The notes under the pieces: generated by a model
Told to the model about the DNA's origin: nothing
Databases searched by the model: none
The model's input: the letters and a program-made list of their open reading frames with translations, nothing else
Source: Alloalcanivorax mobilis
Lineage (GTDB): Bacteria; Pseudomonadota; Gammaproteobacteria; Pseudomonadales; Alcanivoracaceae
DNA length: 64,000 bases
Direction of reading: 5' to 3'
Assembly: GCF_002864685.1 (NCBI RefSeq)
Contig: NZ_NMQZ01000009.1
Coordinates: 1-64,000, forward strand
Translations under genes and position numbers: made by a program
Shown: piece after piece, positions 37,078-47,105 of the stretch
Layout of the letters: each line of letters begins with the position of its first letter
How positions within the stretch are numbered: the stretch's first letter is position 1

Positions 37078-37662
37078 ATGACCGACTATCTTCTGATCCT
37101 GATCAGTGCCGTTCTGGTCAACAATTTCGTGCTGGTCCAGTTTCTGGGCCTGTGCCCGTTCATGGGCGTTTCCAACCGCATGGAAACCGCCATCGGCATG
37201 TCCCTGGCCACCACGTTCGTGCTGACGCTTTCTTCGCTGCTCTCCTATTTAATGTGGGCCTGGCTGTTGGTGCCCCTGCACTTGGAGTACCTGCGCACGC
37301 TGAGTTTTATTCTGGTGATCGCGGTGGCGGTGCAATTCACCGAAATGTTCGTGAAGCGCTCGAGCCCGCTGTTATACCGTGTGCTGGGGGTGTTCCTGCC
37401 GTTGATCACGTCCAATTGCGCGGTGCTCGGCGTGGCGTTGCTGAACGTGCGGCAGCAAGACGCCACGTTCATGAGTTCGCTGACCTACGGCCTGGGCGCG
37501 GCGCTGGGCTTTTCCCTGGTGCTGGTGTTGTTCGCCGCCCTGCGTGAACGCATCGCCGTGGCCGACGTACCCGAGGCGTTTCGTGGCCCCGGCATCGGCC
37601 TGATCACCGCCGGCCTGATGTCGTTGGCTTTCATGGGCTTTTCCGGATTGATCAAACCATGA
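37078..37662 (+). CDS. rsxA: Rnf/Rsx electron transport complex subunit A
   Basis: A 194-residue inner-membrane protein of six helices. It is one of the two related channel-like subunits (A and E) that hold a membrane [2Fe-2S] cluster in the Rnf/NQR complexes. [18 protein letters not shown] and [14 protein letters not shown], each with a Cys, are the conserved half-helix motifs. The ATG at 37078 begins the operon. The overlap with rsxB is ATGA. Confidence 0.95.
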   Translation: MTDYLLILISAVLVNNFVLVQFLGLCPFMGVSNRMETAIGMSLATTFVLTLSSLLSYLMWAWLLVPLHLEYLRTLSFILVIAVAVQFTEMFVKRSSPLLYRVLGVFLPLITSNCAVLGVALLNVRQQDATFMSSLTYGLGAALGFSLVLVLFAALRERIAVADVPEAFRGPGIGLITAGLMSLAFMGFSGLIKP

Positions 37663-38234
37663 CGGCGGTGTTGATCGCGGTGCTGGTATTGCTGGCTCTG
37701 GCGGCGCTGTTTGGCGCCTTGCTCGGCTATGCCTCGGATAAATTCCGCGTCGAAGGCGACCCGGTGGTGGAGCGCATCGACGCCCTGTTGCCGCAGACCC
37801 AGTGCGGCCAGTGCGGCCACCCGGGTTGCCGCCCCTATGCCGAGGCGGTCGCCGCCGGCGAGATACACAACCGTTGCCCGCCCGGCGGCCAGAGCACCGC
37901 GGACGCCCTCGCCGAATTGCTCGGCAGAGAGCCCCTGGCTCTGGATGACGACGGCAGCGCCGACGCCGGCGAAAAGAAAGTGGCGTTCATTCGCGAGGCG
38001 GAGTGCATCGGCTGCACCAAGTGCATTCAGGCCTGCCCGGTGGACGCCATCGTCGGCGCCGCGCGCCTGATGCACACGGTGATCGAGGACGAGTGCACCG
38101 GCTGCGATCTGTGCGTGGAGCCCTGCCCGGTGGACTGCATCGATATGCTGCCACTCGGCGAGCGCAGCCCGGCGGGCCAGCCTGACGGTATCGGCCACAG
38201 CCCGGCCCAACGGCTGGCGGTGACCAACCTGTGA
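37659..38234 (+). CDS. rsxB: Rnf/Rsx complex subunit B, ferredoxin
   Basis: A 191-residue Fe-S subunit. An N-terminal membrane anchor (about residues 3-25) is followed by the [15 protein letters not shown] cluster motif. Two ferredoxin [4Fe-4S] motifs, [12 protein letters not shown] and [12 protein letters not shown], then follow. It relays electrons within the complex, which couples ferredoxin or NADH electrons to an ion gradient and, in enterics, keeps SoxR reduced. It overlaps its neighbours by 4 bp on both sides. Confidence 0.96.
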   Translation: MTAVLIAVLVLLALAALFGALLGYASDKFRVEGDPVVERIDALLPQTQCGQCGHPGCRPYAEAVAAGEIHNRCPPGGQSTADALAELLGREPLALDDDGSADAGEKKVAFIREAECIGCTKCIQACPVDAIVGAARLMHTVIEDECTGCDLCVEPCPVDCIDMLPLGERSPAGQPDGIGHSPAQRLAVTNL

Positions 38235-40432
38235 TCCGCCATCTGTGGACCCGGGCACGACGCTCCGAATCGGAATACGATTTCCCCGGCGGCGTTCATC
38301 CGCCCGCGCATAAGGCGCGTTCCAACGCCGCACCGATCCGCGTCGGGCCGCCGCCCGACCGTCTGGTACTGCCACTCAACATGCACCTCGGCGCGCCGGC
38401 CCGGCCACGGGTGACGGTGGGTGAGCGGGTCCTCAAAGGCCAGCGCATCGCCGACGCCCAGGGCACCGTCAGCACCTCGGTCCACGCCAGCACCTCCGGT
38501 ACCGTGGTCGCCATCGGGCCCCACCCGGTGCCCGGCACCGCCGCTGGGGACGCTCTCTGTATCGTCATCGACAGCGATGGCGAAGACCGCTGGGGTCCCC
38601 TGGAGCCGTGGCCGGATTATCGCCGCGCCGCGCCCACCGAGCTGGTGCAACGGCTGCGCCAGGCGGGCATTGCCGGGCTCGGCGGCGCCGGCTTCCCCAG
38701 CGCCGCGAAAACACGCCTGGGCGAAGGCCAGCGCGTGCACACGCTGATCATTAACGCGGCGGAGTGCGAGCCCTACATCACCGCCGATGATCGCCTGATG
38801 CGCGAGCGCGCCGGGCAGATCGCCATCGGCATCGACATTCTGCAACATCTGCTTAACCCTTCTCGCACCTTGATTGGCATCGAAGACGACAAGCCCGAGG
38901 CGATCGATGCGCTGCGGGCGGCGATGTCCGAGCGCGATTGCGAGCTGCGGGTGGTGCCCACCCGTTATCCTTCCGGCGGCGAGAAACAACTGATTCAGTT
39001 GCTCACCGGCCTGGAGATCGCCAGCGGCACCTTGCCCTCCCAGGCCGGCGTGGTGTGCCAGAACGTGGCCACCGCCTACGCCATCAAGCGGGCGGTGATC
39101 GACGGCGAGCCGCTGATTTCGCGGATCACCACGGTCACCGGCGACGCCGTCGCCCGGCCCGGCAACTATGAAGTCTTGCTCGGCACCCCAGTGGAGCAGC
39201 TGTTGCAGCACGCCGGCCTGGACCGCCACCGTCTGGTACGTCTGCTGATGGGCGGCCCGATGATGGGCTTTACCCTCAGCGACACCAGCGTGCCGGTGGT
39301 GAAAATCAGCAACTGCCTGATCGCCGCGGACGCCCGCGAGCTGCCCGAGCCGCCCCCCGAGCAGGCTTGCATACGCTGTGGCGACTGCGCCACCGTGTGC
39401 CCGGCCAGCCTGTTGCCTCAGCAGCTTTACTGGCACGCCCGCTGCGATCAGTTCGAACGTGCCCGTCAAAACGATCTGATCGATTGCATCGAATGCGGCG
39501 CGTGCGCCTACGTCTGCCCCAGCCACATTCCGCTGGTGCACTATTACCGTTACGCCAAGCAGGCGCTGCGCGCCCACGATGACGAGCAGATCAAAGCCGA
39601 CCGGGCGCGGCTGCGCTTCGAGGCGCGCCAAGCCCGCCTGGAACGGGAGCAGGCGGAGAAAGAGCAACGGCGCCGGGCCCGCCTGGAGGCCAACCGGGAC
39701 CGTGCCGCCGCCACCAGCGCCGCGCCAGATCACCACGGCGGCAACCAGAAAAAACAACTGGGCCGCGCGATCACCGCCTATAAGGCCGCGCAACGCGCCG
39801 CCGCCACCGCCGAAGCCCAGGGCGCGGCCAACGCCGTGGAATTGCGTCAGCGCGCCTCGGACCTCAAGCAGCAGGCCGATCGCCTGCAAGGCCGTGCCCC
39901 ACAGGCTGACACGGCGCCATCGGGAGTGGTGGCGGCGGCGCCCAAGGCAACGCCCACCGCCACCGCCAGCGATCAACGCGAACGACGCCTGAAAGCGCTG
40001 AAAAGCGCCTATGGTCGTGCCCACAAACAATACAAACAGGCGCACGCCGCGCTGCAGCGCGCTCAGCGCGCCCAGGCGGAACACCCGCAGAGCAACGATC
40101 ACAATGATGTGGCCGGCATGGAACAGCGCGTGGCGCAACTGAAAGCGCGCGCCGACCAGGAGCGTGCCGCCCTGGACACGCTGATGGAACAGGCCAAGAG
40201 CGACCTCCAACAGCGCGCGGGCAAGGATTTGAAAACCCTCAAGGTGGAAGCGGCACGGGCGGAAGTCGCGCTGCGCCGGCACGCCGAACGTCTGCGTGCC
40301 GGCCGCGACAGTGCCGACACCGACACCCTGCGCCGCTGGGACGCCGAACTGAAGCAACTGGAACGCGAGGCGCACCGCAGCCGCGAGGCACTAACGCAAG
40401 CGGTGCGGGCCCAGGGCCTGGTGGAGGATTAA
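38231..40432 (+). CDS. rsxC: Rnf/Rsx complex subunit C with long coiled-coil tail
   Basis: A 733-residue peripheral subunit that binds NADH/FMN and two [4Fe-4S] clusters. It has [13 protein letters not shown] and [12 protein letters not shown] (flavin/NADH region), and the clusters [12 protein letters not shown] and [12 protein letters not shown] near residues 378 and 417. From about residue 450 to the end, the chain is a charged Ala/Gln/Arg/Glu-rich predicted coiled coil, as in some gammaproteobacterial RsxC. GTG start in a GTGA overlap; it ends with a 1-bp overlap (TAATG) with rsxD. Confidence 0.95.
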   Translation: MIRHLWTRARRSESEYDFPGGVHPPAHKARSNAAPIRVGPPPDRLVLPLNMHLGAPARPRVTVGERVLKGQRIADAQGTVSTSVHASTSGTVVAIGPHPVPGTAAGDALCIVIDSDGEDRWGPLEPWPDYRRAAPTELVQRLRQAGIAGLGGAGFPSAAKTRLGEGQRVHTLIINAAECEPYITADDRLMRERAGQIAIGIDILQHLLNPSRTLIGIEDDKPEAIDALRAAMSERDCELRVVPTRYPSGGEKQLIQLLTGLEIASGTLPSQAGVVCQNVATAYAIKRAVIDGEPLISRITTVTGDAVARPGNYEVLLGTPVEQLLQHAGLDRHRLVRLLMGGPMMGFTLSDTSVPVVKISNCLIAADARELPEPPPEQACIRCGDCATVCPASLLPQQLYWHARCDQFERARQNDLIDCIECGACAYVCPSHIPLVHYYRYAKQALRAHDDEQIKADRARLRFEARQARLEREQAEKEQRRRARLEANRDRAAATSAAPDHHGGNQKKQLGRAITAYKAAQRAAATAEAQGAANAVELRQRASDLKQQADRLQGRAPQADTAPSGVVAAAPKATPTATASDQRERRLKALKSAYGRAHKQYKQAHAALQRAQRAQAEHPQSNDHNDVAGMEQRVAQLKARADQERAALDTLMEQAKSDLQQRAGKDLKTLKVEAARAEVALRRHAERLRAGRDSADTDTLRRWDAELKQLEREAHRSREALTQAVRAQGLVED

Positions 40433-41448
40433 TGGCCAGGAAACCTCTGATTAACGCCCCCGCCCCCCACACCGCCGGCGCCCTTGGCACCGCCGCTGTG
40501 ATGCGCCAGGTGCTCTATACCACCCTGCCCGGGCTCGCGACCCTGGTATGGTTGTTCGGCGCCGGGCCGTTGCTCAACGTGCTGTGGGCGGCGCTGGTGG
40601 CACTGGCCGCCGAGGCCCTGATGTTGCGCCTGCGCGGCCGTCCGTTGGCGTTGCACCTGAGCGATGGCAGCGCTCTGGTCACCGGGGTGCTGCTGGGGCT
40701 GTCGCTGCCGCCCGGCTCACCCTGGTGGTTGATTCTGATCGGCAGCGGTTTCGCCATCATGGTCGCCAAGCAGCTCTACGGCGGGCTCGGCATGAATCCG
40801 TTCAACCCGGCCATGGTCGGCTACGTGGTGCTGCTGGTGTCCTTCCCGCTGGCGATGACCCGCTGGGCCGAGCCGGGCCAGCCTTTCTCGTTGTCGCACA
40901 GCCTGTCACTGTTCCTTGATCTGCCCGGCGCCGACGGTTTCAGCGGCGCCACTCCGTTGGATACCTTCCGCACCTGGGTGGGCAACGCTCCGCTGCTGGC
41001 CGAGCAGCCCATTCTTCATGGCCATGTCGCCGGCGCCGGTTGGGAGTGGGTGAACCTGGCCTTCCTGGCCGGTGGCCTCTACCTGCTGGCGCGGCGCGTG
41101 ATCGGCTGGCGCATTCCGGTGGGTGTTCTGCTGGGCCTGGCGGCGCCGGCCGTCGTCGCCAACCTGGTCGACCCCTTGCGCTTCGCCGGCCCCCTGTTCC
41201 ACTTGTTTTCCGGCGCCACCATGCTGGGCGCGTTTTTCATCGCCACCGATCCGGTCAGCGCCTCCACCACCCCCCGGGGCAGGCTGATCTATGCGCTGCT
41301 GATCGGCGTCCTGGTGTGGGTGATCCGCAGCTTCGGCGGCTACCCGGACGCGCTGGCGTTCGCCGTCTTGCTGCTCAACCTGGCGGTGCCGTTTATCGAT
41401 TACTACACCCGACCCACCGCCTACGGCCACCGGAGCAAGCGCCAGTGA
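40432..41448 (+). CDS. rsxD: Rnf/Rsx complex subunit D
   Basis: A 338-residue integral membrane subunit with about nine helices. The covalent FMN attachment site is the Thr of FSGATPLDT (about residue 168). KQLYGGLGMNPFNPAMVGY and FSGATMLGAFFIATDPVSA are strongly conserved in RnfD/NqrB. It is coupled to rsxC and rsxG by overlapping stop/start codons. Confidence 0.95.
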   Translation: MARKPLINAPAPHTAGALGTAAVMRQVLYTTLPGLATLVWLFGAGPLLNVLWAALVALAAEALMLRLRGRPLALHLSDGSALVTGVLLGLSLPPGSPWWLILIGSGFAIMVAKQLYGGLGMNPFNPAMVGYVVLLVSFPLAMTRWAEPGQPFSLSHSLSLFLDLPGADGFSGATPLDTFRTWVGNAPLLAEQPILHGHVAGAGWEWVNLAFLAGGLYLLARRVIGWRIPVGVLLGLAAPAVVANLVDPLRFAGPLFHLFSGATMLGAFFIATDPVSASTTPRGRLIYALLIGVLVWVIRSFGGYPDALAFAVLLLNLAVPFIDYYTRPTAYGHRSKRQ

Positions 41449-42089
41449 TCAGCGGCGCGGTGGTACGTAACGCCGTTATTCTGGGGCTGTTCGCGCTCGG
41501 CGCCAGCGGCCTGCTGGCGCTCACCCACCAGGCCACGCAAGAGCAGGTAACCTGCAACCGGCAGGCGGCGCTGAGCACCGCCCTGGCCCAAGTGATGCCG
41601 GCGCAACGCCACGACAACCGGCTGCGCGAGGATGCCATCCGCGTCAGCGACCCGCGCTTGGGGCCGGGTGAGAAAACGCTGTATCGGGCCCGGCTCAACG
41701 GCGAAGCCCGCGGCGTGGTGGTGGAAGCCACCGCGCCGGATGGCTACGGCGGCGCCATCGACCTGCTGATTGGCGTGGCCCGCGATGGCCGGGTGCTGGG
41801 CGTGCGCGTGGTGCCGCCCCACCACGAAACCCCCGGGCTCGGCGACGCCATCGAACGGCGCAAGTCGGATTGGATTGAAAGTTTCCAGGGACATTCACTT
41901 CGGCGACCGGACACCGACGGCTGGGCAGTGCACAAGGACGGCGGCGTGTTCGATGCGTTCAGCGGTGCCACTATCACGCCCCGAGCGGTGATCAAAGCGG
42001 TGCATCGCGCCCTGCTCTATTTACGCGATCAGGACGGCACTCTGTTCACCCGTCCCGCGCAAGTGGCACTCGACAGCGCCTGCGACTAA
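41445..42089 (+). CDS. rsxG: Rnf/Rsx complex subunit G
   Basis: A 214-residue subunit with one N-terminal membrane helix (NAVILGLFALGASGLLALT) and a periplasmic FMN-binding domain. The FMN-carrying Thr lies in FSGATITPRAV, and HHETPGLGD precedes it. The start is the GTG at 41445, overlapping the rsxD stop as GTGA. In other gammaproteobacteria rsxE follows directly; here the operon stops and rsxE is 2.8 kb away. Confidence 0.94.
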   Translation: MISGAVVRNAVILGLFALGASGLLALTHQATQEQVTCNRQAALSTALAQVMPAQRHDNRLREDAIRVSDPRLGPGEKTLYRARLNGEARGVVVEATAPDGYGGAIDLLIGVARDGRVLGVRVVPPHHETPGLGDAIERRKSDWIESFQGHSLRRPDTDGWAVHKDGGVFDAFSGATITPRAVIKAVHRALLYLRDQDGTLFTRPAQVALDSACD

Positions 42090-42101
42090 GGCAGGGGGGG
42101 G

Positions 42102-42252
42102 CAGTTTTCAGTTTTCAGTTTTCAGTTTTCAGATGGGGCGCGGGCACGGCCTTGGCGCCATCACGGCCTCGCCCGTGTTGTAGCCTGAAGCTTGTAACCT
42201 GAAGCTTGTAGCCTGAAGCTTGTAGCCTAAAACTTGTAACCTGAAGCTTGAG
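42102..42252. repeat. Heptamer-repeat element E5 between rsxG and def
   Basis: The left run (42102-42132) is four copies of CAGTTTT plus CAG. The right run (42178-42252) is ten 7-bp units alternating AAGCTTG and TAGCCTG/TAACCTG. The core begins GGGGCGCGGGCACGG, like the core start of element E2 (GGCGCGGGCACG). It fills the convergent gap. Confidence 0.85.
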
Positions 42253-42257
42253 AGGTT

Positions 42258-42791
42258 TTATTCCTCCGGCGGCAGGGAGCCCTCCGCAAACAAGGCATCG
42301 GAGAAACCAAAACAGGACAGATCGCGAATGCGCATGGGATAGAGAATCCCATCCAGGTGGTCGCATTCATGCTGAACCACACGGGCATGAAAACCGCTAA
42401 CGCGACGTTCAATCACCGCGCCAAAGGGATCGAAACCGCGATACAGCAGATCCCGGTAGCGCGGCACCAGCCCGCGCATACCTGGCACCGACAGGCAACC
42501 TTCCCAATCTTCCTCGAGCACCTCGCCAACCGGTGTCAGCTCGGGGTTGATCAGAATCGTCTCTGGCACCGCCTCGGCGTCCGGATATCGGTCGCTGTGC
42601 TGGAAGCCGAAAATCACCAGGCGCAGTTCGACTCCGATCTGGGGCGCGGCCAGGCCGACCCCACCGACCGCGCGCATGGTGTCGACCATGTCCTCGATCA
42701 AGCGGTGCAACGGCGGTGTGTCAAACGCCGGCACCGGCGCCGCCGGCCGCAGCAATAGAGGATCGCCCATGCGCAAAATCGGACGAATCAT
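42258..42791 (-). CDS. def: Peptide deformylase
   Basis: A 177-residue metalloenzyme that removes the formyl group from nascent protein N-termini. The three family motifs are present: [16 protein letters not shown] and QHECDHLDG (metal ligands Cys and two His). The ATG at 42791 overlaps the upstream stop (ATGA), and GGAG precedes it. It is not next to fmt, so it may be a second deformylase gene; that cannot be told from this window. Confidence 0.93.
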   Translation of the reverse strand: MIRPILRMGDPLLLRPAAPVPAFDTPPLHRLIEDMVDTMRAVGGVGLAAPQIGVELRLVIFGFQHSDRYPDAEAVPETILINPELTPVGEVLEEDWEGCLSVPGMRGLVPRYRDLLYRGFDPFGAVIERRVSGFHARVVQHECDHLDGILYPMRIRDLSCFGFSDALFAEGSLPPEE

Positions 42792-43573
42792 GGCAACTCC
42801 AAAGTAAAGCGGTCCGCGTCCTGCCAAGCCGGGAAGGCCTCCCGGTAGTCGGCCAGCGCCGCCTGGTTCAGGGTCACGTGCATCACCTGGTCGCGGTCGC
42901 CGGCGTCGGCCAGCACCTCGCCGTTGAAATCCAGTGCGCGGGAGTCGCCGCTGTAGGGGTGGCCATTGCCATCCTCGCCAATGCGATTCACCGCCGCCAC
43001 GTAACACTGGTTCTCTATCGCCCGCGCCGCCAGAAGGCGGTTCCAGTGCAGCCGGCGCGGCGCCGGCCAGTTGGCCACGTAAAGCAGAAGGTCGGTATTG
43101 CGCGCATCACGGCTCCACACCGGAAAGCGCAGGTCGTAACAGATCAACGGACGGACTCGCCAGCCGTTCAGCGTTACCGTCAACGCGCGCTCACCGGCCT
43201 GGTAACGCTGGTGCTCGCCGGCCATGCGGAACAGGTGCCGCTTGTCGTAATGCGCGTGCTGATCGCCGCCCACCCAGAACAGACGGTTTCGGTAACCGCC
43301 GCCGTCGGTGCGCACCATTACGCTGCCGGTGATCACCGTCTGCAAGCGCGCCGCCTGAGTCCGCAACCAGGCCAGCGTCGGCCCGTCGGCCGGCTCCGCC
43401 ACGCCGGCGGGCGTCATCGAAAAGCCGGTGGTGAACATTTCCGGCAACACAATCAAATGCGCGCCCTGGCATTGTTCAAGACGCTGCTCCAGATGAGCCA
43501 GATTGGCGTCACGCTGTTCCCAGTACAACGAAGTCTGGACCAGCGCCAGCTTCAGATCGGAGCAGCGGTTCAT
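42788..43573 (-). CDS. Omega-amidase (Nit2/YafV type)
   Basis: A 261-residue nitrilase-superfamily amidase. The Glu-Lys-Cys triad lies in [17 protein letters not shown] and [11 protein letters not shown]. This branch hydrolyses alpha-ketoglutaramate and alpha-ketosuccinamate, the products of glutamine or asparagine transamination. It lies directly after, and overlaps, an aminotransferase gene of the type that uses glutamine and the keto acid of methionine. The two probably form a methionine-salvage closing step (inference from E. coli YbdL/YafV). Confidence 0.87.
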   Translation of the reverse strand: MNRCSDLKLALVQTSLYWEQRDANLAHLEQRLEQCQGAHLIVLPEMFTTGFSMTPAGVAEPADGPTLAWLRTQAARLQTVITGSVMVRTDGGGYRNRLFWVGGDQHAHYDKRHLFRMAGEHQRYQAGERALTVTLNGWRVRPLICYDLRFPVWSRDARNTDLLLYVANWPAPRRLHWNRLLAARAIENQCYVAAVNRIGEDGNGHPYSGDSRALDFNGEVLADAGDRDQVMHVTLNQAALADYREAFPAWQDADRFTLELP

Positions 43574-44718
43574 ATCTCACACAGCCTTTGTGCCGCTTCG
43601 CCAAGCAGGTCTTCCTGCTTGGCGAAGCAGAAACGCAGAAGTCGTGACGTGGCCGGCGGCCGCTGGTAGAACACCGACACCGGGATCGCCGCGACGCCCT
43701 TTTCCCGCGCCAGCCATTCCGCCATGGCCACGTCGTCCAAATCATCGCGGAGGGCGGAATAGTCCGCCAGTTGAAAATAGGTGCCCGGGGTGCGGCTGAA
43801 CGTAAAGCGCGAACCGGCCAGCAGATCGCAAAAATGATCGCGCTTGGCCTGGTAGAAAGCCGGCAGCTCATGCACATGCTCCGGGTGGGCGGCCATGAAT
43901 TCCGCCAACGCGCACTGTATCGGCATGACCCCACAAAAATTAACGTACTGGTGGACCTTGCGCAGCTCCGCGCTGAGCGCCGGCGGCGCCACCACATAGC
44001 CGGTTTTCCAACCGGTCACGTGGTAGGTCTTGCCAAACGAACTGACCACGAAGGCCCGCTGGTAAAGCTCTTCGTGGCTCAACACGCTGGCGTGCCGGTG
44101 GCCGTCGAAGACCAGATGCTCATAAACCTCGTCGGCGAGCAGGTAGATATCGCGCTCGCGAATCAGCGCCGCCAGCTGGTCCAGATCGGCGGCGGGGATC
44201 ACCGCACCGCTGGGGTTGTGCGGCGAATTGATGATGATCAGCCGAGTGCGTTCGGTGATCGCCTCGCCAAGACGCTGCCAGTCAATCGCGAAGTCCGGCA
44301 GCGTCAGCGGCACGTGCACGCAGCGCCCACCCGCCAGCAGCACCGAGGGTTCGTAGCTGTCGTAGCAGGGGTCCAGCACCACCACCTCGTCACCGGCGCC
44401 CACCACCGTCTGGACCGCGCAGAAGATGGCTTCGGTGGCGCCCGGAGTAATGGTGATCTCGGTGTCCGCGTCGAGGGTACGCTGGTAAAGCCCGGCGACC
44501 TTGATCGCCACCTGTTCGCGCAGGGCCGGCAGGCCGGCCATCGGCGCATACTGGTTGCGGCCGGCCATGACGTGCCGCCCCACCGCTTCGCGCAACGCGC
44601 GGGGGCCGTCAAAACCGGGAAAGCCCTGGGACAAATTGATCGCGCCGCTGTGTTCCGCGAGTTGCGTCATGCGTGTAAAAATAGTCACGCCGACGTTGGG
44701 GAGTTTACTGGTCAACAT
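43570..44718 (-). CDS. Methionine/glutamine aminotransferase (YbdL-like)
   Basis: A 382-residue fold-type I PLP enzyme. [13 protein letters not shown], the substrate-side [17 protein letters not shown] and the Schiff-base Lys in [16 protein letters not shown] are all present. It resembles YbdL and kynurenine/glutamine transaminase K-like enzymes that prefer Met, Phe and Gln. Coupling to the omega-amidase makes the transamination irreversible. It is transcribed away from rsxE. Confidence 0.88.
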   Translation of the reverse strand: MLTSKLPNVGVTIFTRMTQLAEHSGAINLSQGFPGFDGPRALREAVGRHVMAGRNQYAPMAGLPALREQVAIKVAGLYQRTLDADTEITITPGATEAIFCAVQTVVGAGDEVVVLDPCYDSYEPSVLLAGGRCVHVPLTLPDFAIDWQRLGEAITERTRLIIINSPHNPSGAVIPAADLDQLAALIRERDIYLLADEVYEHLVFDGHRHASVLSHEELYQRAFVVSSFGKTYHVTGWKTGYVVAPPALSAELRKVHQYVNFCGVMPIQCALAEFMAAHPEHVHELPAFYQAKRDHFCDLLAGSRFTFSRTPGTYFQLADYSALRDDLDDVAMAEWLAREKGVAAIPVSVFYQRPPATSRLLRFCFAKQEDLLGEAAQRLCEI

Positions 44719-44871
44719 ATCCCGTCCCGTAGCAGGGAGTGTGAAAAAGTATCGGGGCCCCGGTTAACAAGGGGTCGGGGAAACCCGGCGTTGAGTGTAC
44801 CATTGCGCCCAGCCCCGGCGCGCCACCGACCGGCGCCTATGCCTGCACTGTCCGAACCTCGCGGAGCACCG

Positions 44872-45585
44872 ATGGCCCAACCCGATTACAAAAGCATTGC
44901 CTTGGATGGCCTGTGGCGCAACAACCCGGCCACCGTGCAGGTGCTTGGCCTGTGCCCGTTACTGGCGGTCAGCGGCACCGTGGTCAATGCGTTGGGGCTG
45001 GGCCTGGCCACCCTGGTGGTGCTGGTGGCCTCCAATGGCGCGGTCTCGCTGCTGCGCCATCGGATCACCGACACCGTGCGGCTGCCGGCCTTCGTGATGA
45101 TCATCGCCGCCCTGGTCAGTGCCATCGAAATGCTGATGCAGGCGTTCACCTTCGAGCTGTATCAGATTCTCGGCATTTTCATTCCGCTGATCGTCACCAA
45201 TTGCACCGTGCTTGGCCGCGCCGACGGTTTCGCCAGCCGCCAGCCGCTGCTGCCCAGCCTGCTCGACGGCCTGATGATGGGCTGCGGTTTCCTGCTGGTG
45301 CTGGTGCTGCTCGGCGGGCTGCGCGAATGGCTTGGCCAAGGCACCCTGTTCGCCAATATGGAGCTGCTGTTTGGCCCCACCGCCGCCGGCTGGCGCCTGC
45401 AACTGATCGACGACTATCAGGGTTTTCTGCTGGCCGTGTTGCCCCCCGGCGCGTTCCTCGGCCTGGGCTTTCTGATCGCCGCCAAGAACATCACCGACGC
45501 GCGCCTGAGTGGCCGGCGCCAGCAGGCTCCGGATACATCCCCACGGCCCAGCCGGCGGGTGCGCACCACCGGCAAGATCGGCTAG
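44872..45585 (+). CDS. rsxE: Rnf/Rsx complex subunit E, displaced from the operon
   Basis: A 237-residue membrane subunit paired with Rsx[20 protein letters not shown] and [15 protein letters not shown] are the conserved half-helix motifs with Cys; [20 protein letters not shown] is also typical. It is intact (start ATG at 44872 after GCGGAG), but it lies behind three inverted genes and needs its own promoter. The C-terminal tail is short and basic. Confidence 0.95.
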   Translation: MAQPDYKSIALDGLWRNNPATVQVLGLCPLLAVSGTVVNALGLGLATLVVLVASNGAVSLLRHRITDTVRLPAFVMIIAALVSAIEMLMQAFTFELYQILGIFIPLIVTNCTVLGRADGFASRQPLLPSLLDGLMMGCGFLLVLVLLGGLREWLGQGTLFANMELLFGPTAAGWRLQLIDDYQGFLLAVLPPGAFLGLGFLIAAKNITDARLSGRRQQAPDTSPRPSRRVRTTGKIG

Positions 45586-45770
45586 GGCCTGTTCACACTG
45601 CTTGCATCCCGCCTGCTGGATGTCATTTTGGCCTCCGGCTAGGCGGAGGGAGCGCCGTTTGCTCATTCCAAATAGGGGACCGACAACAACGCTGGAGGCC
45701 AAACAAAAGAGCGCCAGCCCTTCGGGTTGCGGTTTTTTTTGGGGTGGGGTTGGTCTCTCCATCGGGGGTC

Positions 45771-45879
45771 GGGCAACCGGGGCGGGCTGGCCAGGACACG
45801 CAAAAAGACGCCTCCGTGCGGGCTCGAGTCCGGCCGTCCATGGCCGGACACGGTCCTGGCCAGCCCGACCCGGTTGCCC
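45771..45879. repeat. Long inverted repeat H1
   Basis: Arms 45771-45797 and 45853-45879 match over 26 of 27 bp. An inner perfect hairpin (GTCCGGCC at 45828-45835, GGCCGGAC at 45842-45849) sits in the loop. Confidence 0.85.
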
Positions 45880-45970
45880 GCCTTGGGTAGCAGGACCCGC
45901 CCGGGGTGTCGCCGTGGGCTTGCTGAAGTCGGGTCCGTCCAGGACGGCGAGCAACGTCTCCAGTGGCACC

Positions 45971-46086
45971 GAATCGAGGGCAAGGTGGGCCCGCCCGGGA
46001 CCGTGTTTGGCCATGGACGGCCGAACCCGAGCGCACAGGGACGTGCTCGTAGCGTGTCCCGGGCGGGCCCACCTTGACCTCGATTC
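45971..46086. repeat. Long inverted repeat H2
   Basis: Arms 45971-46001 and 46056-46086 match over 30 of 31 bp. The loop holds GTTTGGCC-ATGGAC-GGCCGAAC (one mismatch) and GCAC-AGGGAC-GTGC. The inner stem resembles those of H1 and H3. Confidence 0.85.
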
Positions 46087-46371
46087 ACCCTCAGCACACC
46101 GCCACCGCCCAGCGAGCCCGATAAATCAGCACACTTTCCCGCTAATTCGCGATGGACCCTTTCGTTCTCAGCGCGATCCCGTCCCTCTATTCAAATCCTT
46201 GCCTTATGCCCCCGCCTTTTAGTTGAGCGAGTTCAAATACTATTTCGTTTTAACAGGGTTATACAAAATTCACCGGTATTTGCCGCCGGGAAAGCGTTCA
46301 ATAGAGGCATACCGTCGTACTGGCAGGCAACACTGCCAATAAGAATCCGGGAACAGGATGAGGAGACCATC

Positions 46372-46899
46372 ATGAATACAATGGGAACCGTGGCATTGAC
46401 CGTGGTGGGCGTCGTGGCCGTGGCGGGTATCGGTTACGGTGCTTATAACGCCTTTGACAGCGCCGACCAATACGCCGAGGTGGTGAAGGTGGAACCAGCG
46501 ATGAAAACCTGGCAGGAGCCCACCGAGAAATGCCAGGACGTCACCGTGCAGCGTCAGAAACCAGTAAAAGACCAGCATCAGATCGCCGGTTCGGTGATTG
46601 GCGCGGTGGTCGGTGGTGTGATCGGCCACCAGTTCGGCGGCGGCAGCGGTAAAGACGCCGCCACCGTGGCGGGCGCCGCCGCCGGTGGTTACGCCGGCAA
46701 CAAGACCCAGGAAAAAATGCAGGCGGGCAACACCTACACCACCACCGAGCAACGCTGTTCAACGGTGAATGAAACGCGCAGCGAGCAGGACGGCTATAAG
46801 GTCACCTACCGCCTGGCGGGGCAGACCCACACCGTGAAAATGGACGATGACCCCGGCGACAAACTGCCGGTGGTCGAGGGCAAGGTGGTCACTGACTGA
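46372..46899 (+). CDS. Glycine-zipper 2TM domain protein
   Basis: A 175-residue envelope protein. The N-terminal hydrophobic segment (TVALTVVGVVAVAGIGYGAY) has no lipobox. The middle is a glycine-zipper hairpin (VIGAVVGGVIGHQFGGGSG then VAGAAAGGYAGN), as in SlyB/17-kDa antigen-like proteins. Two conserved Cys (KCQDV and QRCSTV) flank it and could form a disulfide. The C-terminal GYKVTYRLAGQTHTVKM is usual for the family. GAGGAG precedes the ATG. Confidence 0.83.
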   Translation: MNTMGTVALTVVGVVAVAGIGYGAYNAFDSADQYAEVVKVEPAMKTWQEPTEKCQDVTVQRQKPVKDQHQIAGSVIGAVVGGVIGHQFGGGSGKDAATVAGAAAGGYAGNKTQEKMQAGNTYTTTEQRCSTVNETRSEQDGYKVTYRLAGQTHTVKMDDDPGDKLPVVEGKVVTD

Positions 46900-47105
46900 C
46901 CGCCCCGCGCTGATGACGCCGCCCGGAGGGCGGCCAGGGCGCCGGTGAATCACGCATGATAAAGCGCCTTCTCGAGGCAGCCCGCTATGGCGCCGAAGGC
47001 GTGCCTTGATCAGGCCGGAAAGCCAGAATCATCAGGGAATAATTCAGCGCTGCCCCAGGGTCCGGTATACTGCCGGGCCCTGTTTTATTTTCGCACCGGA
47101 GTGTC

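Larger units (their letters stand above)
45586..46371. other. Gene-free 786-bp region rich in hairpins
   Basis: Between rsxE and the glycine-zipper gene. It holds the two long inverted repeats H1 and H2 and, near 46187-46206, a tRNA-repeat-like scrap (TATTCAAATCCTTGCC). Several open frames cross it, but their translations are only readings of the hairpins (Arg/Pro/Gly-rich), so I see no real gene. Confidence 0.65.

Noticed and set aside
38027-40375. Long open frame (about 782 codons) antisense to rsxC
   Set aside because: Shadow of rsxC; low-complexity translation without a start signal.
42178-42252. Possible CRISPR array
   Set aside because: The units are 7 bp with no spacers, and no cas genes are present anywhere in the window.
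45623-46097. Overlapping minus-strand frames over hairpins H1 and H2
   Set aside because: Their sequence is dictated by inverted repeats and is Arg/Pro/Gly-rich; no ribosome site or family signature.
46187-46206. Fourth copy of the tRNA-derived repeat (ATTCAAATCCTTG)
   Set aside because: Only about 14 bases match and there is no terminator or palindrome; too short to call.
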